Shown here: one piece after another, positions 59,595 to 64,000 of the stretch | Numbering within the stretch: position 1 is the stretch's first letter | How the letters are laid out: each line of letters starts with the position of its first letter | From: DASSSQ01 sp963839285 | Lineage (GTDB): Bacteria; Actinomycetota; Thermoleophilia; Gaiellales; Gaiellaceae | Assembly (NCBI GenBank): GCA_963839285.1 | Contig: CAWIUN010000009.1 | Span: 21,535-85,534 of the forward strand | Direction: 5' to 3' | Length of the DNA stretch: 64,000 nt | The notes under the pieces: model-generated | Seen by the model: only the letters and a program-made list of their open reading frames with translations | Told to the model about the DNA's origin: nothing | Database searches by the model: none | Program-made: the position numbers and the translations under genes

Positions 59595-60787
59595 CCCTCG
59601 CCGCCCTGCTCGACCCCTACGTGAGCGACTGGCTCGAGGCGGCGCTCCGGCTCCTGCACGTCGTCGCCGCGATCGCCTGGATCGGCGCCTCCTTCTACTT
59701 CATCGCGCTCGACAACCACCTGCGGCCGCCGGAGCGGCGCGAGGATGCGGACCGCGGCGTCGGCGGCGAGGCCTGGGAGGTGCACGGCGGCGGCTTCTAC
59801 CGGGTCGAGAAGTTCCGCGTCGCGCCGAAGCGGCTGCCCGAGCCGCTGCACTGGTTCAAGTGGGAGGCCTACACGACCTGGCTCTCGGGCTTCTCGCTCT
59901 TCCTCGTCCTCTACTACCTGCACGCGGACACGTACCTGGTCGACCGCTCCGTCGCCGACCTCTCGACCGGCGAGGCCGTCGGCATCTCGATCGGCCTCCT
60001 CGTCGCCGCCTGGGTCGTCTACGACCTGCTCTGCCGCACGATCGCGGACGAGGGGCTGCTGGCGGCGATCGTCGGCGGGCTGACCGTGCTCGCCGCCTGG
60101 GGCTCGAGCGAGCTCTTCTCGGCGCGGGCGGCCTGGCTCCAGGTGGGGGCGATGCTCGGGACGATCATGGTCGCGAACGTCTTCTTCGTGATCATCCCGG
60201 CCCACTGGGAGCTGATCCGCGCCAAGGAGGCGGGCCGCGAGCCGGACGCGCGCTGGGGCATTCGCGGCAAGCAGCGCTCGGTGCACAACAACTACCTGAC
60301 GCTGCCGGTGCTGGTGGCGATGCTCTCCAACCACTGGGGCTTCCTCTACGGGCACTCCTGGGCCTGGGCGATCCTCGTCGCGCTGATGGCGACCTCGGCG
60401 GTCGTCCGCCACTACTTCAACCTGCGCCACCGCGGCTGGAACGTCTGGCCGATCCTGCTCGCAGGCGCAGCCGCACTGGCGCTCGTCGCCTGGCTGGCGC
60501 GGCCGCAGAGCGCGCCGGTCGCGGCCTCGGCCGCGCAGGTTCCGTTCGCGCAGGCCGAGGCGATCGTCTCTGAGCGCTGCACGCCCTGCCACTCGCAGAC
60601 GCCGGCGCAGCCGGGCTTCTCCTCGCCGCCGAAGGGGATCGCCTTCGACACCGCCGCCGAGATCCGCTCGCAGGCGGAGCTGATCCGCCGTCAGGCGGTC
60701 GACTCGCGCGCGATGCCGCTCGGGAACGCGACCGGGATGACCGACGCCGAGCGGCAGCAGCTCGGGGCGTGGATCGCGAGCAGGTAG
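59591..60787 (+). CDS. puuD: Membrane urate oxidase PuuD with C-terminal cytochrome c domain
   Basis: A 398-residue membrane protein (urate hydroxylase). About eight membrane segments with ALRLLHVVAAIAWIGASFYFIALDNHL (in parts, ~18-44), EAYTTWLSGFSLFLVLYYLHAD (in parts), AAWGSSELFSARAAWLQVGAMLGTIMVANVFFVIIPAH (in parts), GKQRSVHNNYLTLPVLVAMLSNHWGFLYG (in parts). The C-terminal ~85 residues hold a mono-heme cytochrome c (C330-T-P-C333-H334; likely Met in RAMPLGN). Electrons from urate therefore enter the respiratory chain rather than making H2O2. GTG 59591, GTGA overlap with uraD. Confidence 0.93.
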   Translation: MTLAALLDPYVSDWLEAALRLLHVVAAIAWIGASFYFIALDNHLRPPERREDADRGVGGEAWEVHGGGFYRVEKFRVAPKRLPEPLHWFKWEAYTTWLSGFSLFLVLYYLHADTYLVDRSVADLSTGEAVGISIGLLVAAWVVYDLLCRTIADEGLLAAIVGGLTVLAAWGSSELFSARAAWLQVGAMLGTIMVANVFFVIIPAHWELIRAKEAGREPDARWGIRGKQRSVHNNYLTLPVLVAMLSNHWGFLYGHSWAWAILVALMATSAVVRHYFNLRHRGWNVWPILLAGAAALALVAWLARPQSAPVAASAAQVPFAQAEAIVSERCTPCHSQTPAQPGFSSPPKGIAFDTAAEIRSQAELIRRQAVDSRAMPLGNATGMTDAERQQLGAWIASR

Positions 60788-60797
60788 GCTCGCCCGC

Positions 60798-61208
60798 ATG
60801 CTCGAGATCGCCGCAGGCCCGTTCGGCTTCCGCGCCGAGCTCCACGAGGACGAGGCGCCGCAGACCGTCGCCGCCTTCCGGCGCATGCTCCCGCTCGAGT
60901 CCCGCATCATCCACGTCCGCTGGTCGGGCGAGGGCGGCTGGATCCCCTGGGGCGACCTCGACCTCGGGCTCGGCCCCGAGAACGCGACCCGCTACCCGAG
61001 CCCCGGCGAGCTGATCCTCTTCCCGGGCGGGATCAGCGAGACCGAGCTGCTGCTCGCCTACGGCTACGTCGCCTTCGCCTCGAAGGCGGGCGCCCTGGCC
61101 GGGAACCACTTCGCGACGATCCGCGAGGGCAACGAGAACCTGCGCGCGCTGGGCAAGAAGATGCTCTGGGAGGGCGCGCAGGAGATCACGTTCCGCGAGA
61201 CTTCGTGA
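60798..61208 (+). CDS. DUF3830 family protein (cyclophilin-like fold)
   Basis: A 136-residue protein from ATG 60798: LEIAAGPFGFRAELHEDEAPQTVAAFRRMLPLESRIIHVRWSGEGGWIPW (in parts), RYPSPGELILFPGGISETELLLAYGYVAFASKAG (in parts), ALAGNHFATIREGNENLRALG. DUF3830 has a cyclophilin-like barrel and is often found in purine and pyrimidine catabolic operons; its reaction is not known to me. It lies 10 bp after puuD, so it belongs to the operon. Its stop TGA is part of the first palindrome of the 61205-61414 array. Confidence 0.85.
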   Translation: MLEIAAGPFGFRAELHEDEAPQTVAAFRRMLPLESRIIHVRWSGEGGWIPWGDLDLGLGPENATRYPSPGELILFPGGISETELLLAYGYVAFASKAGALAGNHFATIREGNENLRALGKKMLWEGAQEITFRETS

Positions 61209-61414
61209 CAGATCGTCACGAGGTCGACCCGGACGCGAACCCGCAAGCAGGCACCCCCGCCGCCGGTTCTGTGACAGATCGTCACGAGGATTCGCCGCGA
61301 CGCCGACCTGTAGCAGGATGCCGGCAGGGCGGGTTCGTGATCGGTCACGAGCACCTTCGGAGACCAAGCCCTGACGTGACGCGAGGGCAGCGACTGCTAG
61401 TGACGATTGGTCAC
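61205..61414. repeat. Array of four evenly spaced palindromes between convergent genes
   Basis: GTGACAGATCGTCAC at 61205-61219 and again at 61271-61285, a shorter variant GTGATCGGTCAC at 61337-61348, and GTGACGATTGGTCAC at 61400-61414. Centres are 64-66 bp apart. The first contains the DUF3830 stop, and the last encodes the final residues just before the stop of the opposite M20 gene, so the array exactly fills the convergent gap. Arms extend to 6-7 bp (TCGTGAC/GTCACGA). Three further copies lie at 27378, 33037 and 55185. Confidence 0.85.
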
Positions 61415-62416
61415 AAGGTTGCGCAGCGCATCGACGAGGACGTCGATCGCGAGCTCGACGTCCTCCGCCGTCGACAGCTCGTCGGGAGAGTGGCTGACGC
61501 CGCCGTTCTGCGCGCGGACGAAGAGCATCCCCGCGGCGACGCCCGCGGAGGCCATCACGCCGGCGTCGTGGCCGGCGCCGCTCGCGAGCTCGAGCAGCGG
61601 TAGGCCGCGAGCCTCGATCGCGCCGCGGAGCGCCGCCCGCGCCGGCTCGGCCATCGCAGCGGGGTCGACGCGCTGCGGGTCGTCGAGGCCGATGCCGGCG
61701 ACGAGGCGGTCGAGCCGCTCGCCGTCCGGCGCCCGCGCGTCGACCGAGAACGAGACCCGGCCCGGGATGACGTTGATGCCGCCGGGCTCGACCTCCAACC
61801 GGCCGACCGTGGCGACCGCCGACTCGATCCCGAGCGCGACCTCACGGATCCGCAGCACCTCCCGCGCGGCCTTGACGAGCGCGTCGTCGCGGGCGTCCAT
61901 CGGCGTCGTGCCGGCGTGCCCGGCGCGACCGTCGACGACGATCTCGCCGCGGACGTACCCGACGATCCCGCTGACGACGCCGACCGGCGCACCGGCGAGC
62001 GCGAGCCGCGGGCCTTGCTCGTGGTGCAGCTCGAGGAACGCGTCCGGAAGCGGCCCGGAGGCGGCGCGGGCGCGGCTCCCCTTGCAGCCGCGCTCCTCGT
62101 CACGGAACGCGACGACGGCGAGCGGCAGGTCCGGCAGCCGCTCGGCGGCGGCGATTCCGGCGACGACGCCGAGCGCACCGTCGAACTTGCCTCCCTGCGG
62201 CACGGAGTCGAGGTGCGAGCCCGTCCAGACGCGCGGCTCGCCGCGGCTGCCGATCAGGTTCCCGTGCGGGTCGACCTCGATCTCGAGCCCGGCCTCCCGC
62301 ATCCAGCCGGCGGCGAGCGCATGCGCCTCGTCCTCGGCGGGGGTGTAGCCGACCCGGTTGGCGCCGGGGCCGCCGCCGATCGCGTACAGCTCCTCGAGGC
62401 GCGCGTGGATGCTCAC
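61397..62416 (-). CDS. M20-family amidohydrolase, allantoate/N-carbamoyl amino acid hydrolase-like
   Basis: A 339-residue two-metal hydrolase of the AllC/HyuC branch. GTG 62416 begins SIHARLEELYAIGGGPGANRVGYTPAEDEAH (in parts). Metal ligands: GSHLDSVPQGGKFDGALGVV (His, bridging Asp), AFRDEERGCKGSRA (Glu), FLELHHEQGP (His) and QNGGVSHSPDE (His). AGHAGTTPMDARDDAL is the dimerisation-domain motif. Placement facing the urate-to-allantoin operon suggests allantoate or ureidoglycine/carbamoyl hydrolysis. An allantoinase is not in the window. Its last codons are the fourth palindrome of the array. Confidence 0.85.
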   Translation of the reverse strand: MSIHARLEELYAIGGGPGANRVGYTPAEDEAHALAAGWMREAGLEIEVDPHGNLIGSRGEPRVWTGSHLDSVPQGGKFDGALGVVAGIAAAERLPDLPLAVVAFRDEERGCKGSRARAASGPLPDAFLELHHEQGPRLALAGAPVGVVSGIVGYVRGEIVVDGRAGHAGTTPMDARDDALVKAAREVLRIREVALGIESAVATVGRLEVEPGGINVIPGRVSFSVDARAPDGERLDRLVAGIGLDDPQRVDPAAMAEPARAALRGAIEARGLPLLELASGAGHDAGVMASAGVAAGMLFVRAQNGGVSHSPDELSTAEDVELAIDVLVDALRNLVTNRH

Positions 62417-62826
62417 GCGGGCAATCCTCGCACGGCGGCACCGCCCTCGACGGCCGAGCGACGACGCGTCGCGTACTGCGCCGCCCGGCGAACTGGGAGA
62501 GGCTGCGCAGCGGGCGGAGCACGGTCGGGACGACGTCGAGCAGTCCTGGGAGGAAGAGGAGCAGGAGCACGACGAAGCCCTGTGCCGACGACGCGTCGGG
62601 CCGCGCCGGCCGGGAACCGCCGGCGCGCGACCTGGAGCGCGAGGCGGCGGCGACCGCCGTGGGCCACCTGCCGCTCGAGCGAGGACGGCCGGGAGGCTCG
62701 CCGTCGGGCAGAGCGCGAGCAGGGCGCCCTGAGGCCATTCCGACGCCCAGTCCGTGCGCGTGCATGTCATCCGCCGACGCCGGCCCTCGGTCGGATCGCG
62801 AGAGAAAGGTCGCTCTCGGGGCTACT
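62417..62826. other. 410 bp without a supported gene
   Basis: Between the M20 hydrolase start and the MFS stop. A minus-strand frame contains one hydrophobic stretch (FVVLLLLFLPGLLDVVPTVL) near 62510-62580, which may be the remnant of a small membrane protein broken by indels; the rest is Arg/Pro-rich and not protein-like. No promoter, RNA or repeat recognised. Confidence 0.5.
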
Positions 62827-64000
62827 TCACCCGACTGCGCGGGCCTCGGCGGCCTCCAGTCGCCGCAGGACCAGGAAGGCCGCCGCCGGACCGACCGCGA
62901 AGAGTGCCCACGCCCAGCCCCAGCCGAGCCCGGCGACGAGGCCGGCGAAGAGCGGCGGCAGTGCGGCGCCACCGACGGCGAGAGCGGTCTGCTGGAGCCC
63001 GAGCGACGCACCGCTGCGCGCACGCCCGGCGAGCTCGGCGGCCGCGGTGAACGAGAGCCCGTTCCAGCTCATCGCCAGGACGCCGCCGACGACGAGGACG
63101 GGCAGGAGCACCGCCAGGGGCGCGTCGACGAGCGCGCCGGTCGCCGCCGCGAGCGCGGCCGAGCCGAGCGCGATCCGCCGCAGCGGCTCGATCCGCGAGC
63201 CGGCGAGGTCCGACCAGCGGCCGCTGCCGATGCGAGCGCCGATTCCGAGCACCTGGACCGCAGCCAGCACACCGGCGGCCGCGGCGGGCGAGAGGCCGCG
63301 CCGGTCGTGCAGGAACAGGACCGTGTAGCCGAAGACCGCCGTCTGCGGGAAGAGCAGCAGGACGCTGCCGCCGAGCAGCCGCCAGATCCGCGGGTCGCGG
63401 AGGGGCCGCGTGTCGACCGCCTCCCCGGCGGCCGCGACCGGCCGCTCGCGCAGGAAGGTCGCCGCGAGGAGGGCACCGGCGAGGCAGCCGATCCCGATCG
63501 TCGTCAGTCCCCAGCGGGTGCCGCCTACGGCAAGCACGTGCGGGAGCCCGAGCGCGACGGCGGCGCCGCCGATCGGGATCGCCGTCTGCCGGATCCCGAG
63601 CGCGAGCCCTCGTTCGCGCGCGGCGAACCAGTGCATGACGGCTCGGCCGCTGGCGGCGTTGACGCTGGCGCCGGCGAGACCCGCGAGCGCGAGCAGGGCT
63701 ACGAGCGGCGCGAATGCGTGCGTACGCCCCGCAGCGGCGAGCGCGCCGGCCGCGCACGTCAGCCCGAACGCGACGACGAGCCGCTCCCCGACCCTGTCGG
63801 CGACCAGTCCCCACGGCAGCAGCGAGAGCATCGAGCCGAGCGCCGGAGCGGCGACGACGAGCCCTGCCTCGCCGAGAGAGAGGTCGTACCGGGTCCGCAA
63901 CGCCGGCAGCATCACCGCCACGCCGAGCGCGACCGCCGAGTAGCTCGCCTGGGCGAGGGTGCCCGCCGCGAGCACGACCCAGCGATACCGGCTTCCGTCC
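62827..64000 (-). CDS. MFS transporter, 12-helix (N-terminus beyond window)
   Basis: At least 382 residues of a 12-helix major facilitator. The frame is open to the window edge, and the sequence upstream of GTG 63975 (SRYRWVV) is protein-like, so the real start probably lies beyond base 64000. WVVLAAGTLAQASYSAVALGVAVMLPALR (in parts), LLPWGLVADRVGERLVVAFG (motif A), ERGLALGIRQTAIPIGGAAVALGLPHV (in parts), VLGIGARIGSGRWSDLAGSRIEPLRRI (in parts). It resembles nitrate/cyanate/oxalate-type MFS carriers. Substrate unknown; a purine-related compound is possible from position. Arg/Glu-rich end at 62827. Confidence 0.85.
   Translation of the reverse strand, partial: DGSRYRWVVLAAGTLAQASYSAVALGVAVMLPALRTRYDLSLGEAGLVVAAPALGSMLSLLPWGLVADRVGERLVVAFGLTCAAGALAAAGRTHAFAPLVALLALAGLAGASVNAASGRAVMHWFAARERGLALGIRQTAIPIGGAAVALGLPHVLAVGGTRWGLTTIGIGCLAGALLAATFLRERPVAAAGEAVDTRPLRDPRIWRLLGGSVLLLFPQTAVFGYTVLFLHDRRGLSPAAAAGVLAAVQVLGIGARIGSGRWSDLAGSRIEPLRRIALGSAALAAATGALVDAPLAVLLPVLVVGGVLAMSWNGLSFTAAAELAGRARSGASLGLQQTALAVGGAALPPLFAGLVAGLGWGWAWALFAVGPAAAFLVLRRLEAAEARAVG

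Noticed and set aside
61205..61414. CRISPR array
   Set aside because: Repeat units are only about 15-20 bp, palindromic and degenerate, with ~50 bp spacing, only four units, no cas genes, and outer units overlapping coding sequence.

Overview
The window is a very GC-rich, densely packed bacterial chromosome segment with short or overlapping gene junctions (ATGA, GTGA, TGATG) and many GTG starts. The gene content suggests an aerobic, menaquinone-using actinobacterium, most likely class Thermoleophilia (Solirubrobacterales or Gaiellales). The grounds are futalosine-route menaquinone genes, a menaquinol-type bc complex with a PDWY motif, phenylacetyl-CoA epoxidase, a group 3b-like [NiFe] hydrogenase and membrane urate oxidase. 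The taxon is an inference; no rRNA, tRNA, phage or IS was seen.

Layout. 0-3.2 kb: surface polysaccharide genes (CapD-like dehydratase cut by the window edge, sugar aminotransferase) and a DedA protein. 3.3-14 kb: menaquinone and respiratory block, with an unassigned radical SAM enzyme beside mqnC, mqnA, polyprenyl diphosphate synthase, menG, the qcrABC bc complex and a UbiD decarboxylase. 14-17 kb: haem genes hemL and hemB. 17-26 kb: AI-2E-like permease, M23-like protein, YmdB-like phosphodiesterase, three envelope glycosylation membrane proteins, pcm and a phosphodiesterase. 26-31 kb: thioredoxin-fold protein, branched-chain-type 2-oxoacid dehydrogenase E1a/E1b/E2, lipid kinase. 30.7-33.7 kb: tetR (paaR-like) divergent from paaABCD, with an operator-like palindrome between them. 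34-39.7 kb: dual-GAF histidine kinase, carbonic anhydrase, SDR, a candidate SelW-type selenoprotein, and an enoyl-CoA hydratase fused to DUF4389. 39.7-48 kb: [NiFe] hydrogenase structural operon with protease, HypA-like protein and nickel permease, divergent from hypCDE. 48-52.4 kb: DoxX, enoyl-CoA hydratase and transporters. 52.4-62.4 kb: a divergent purine catabolism regulon running from adenine and 8-oxoguanine through xanthine and urate to allantoin, with a probable allantoate/carbamoyl amidohydrolase. The right edge holds a partial MFS transporter.

How it fits together. Menaquinone made by mqn/menG/UbiD products feeds the qcr complex. The hydrogenase probably couples H2 to NAD(P). The paa genes and hydratases degrade phenylacetate. 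The purine regulon yields usable nitrogen, and its PuuD has its own cytochrome c domain.

Quality warning. More than twenty clearly conserved genes carry one to three single-base frameshifts, some at homopolymers. They are most simply sequencing or assembly indels, so such genes are given here as one feature spanning the whole gene with the approximate shift positions.

Most notable: (1) an unannotated 71-residue SelW-like gene with an in-frame TGA at the second redox-Cys position followed by a bacterial SECIS-like hairpin; (2) four GTGAC-N5-GTCAC-type palindromes at about 65 bp spacing exactly between two convergent purine genes, with three more copies inside coding regions; (3) an unassigned Cx8CxxC radical SAM enzyme coupled to mqnC.
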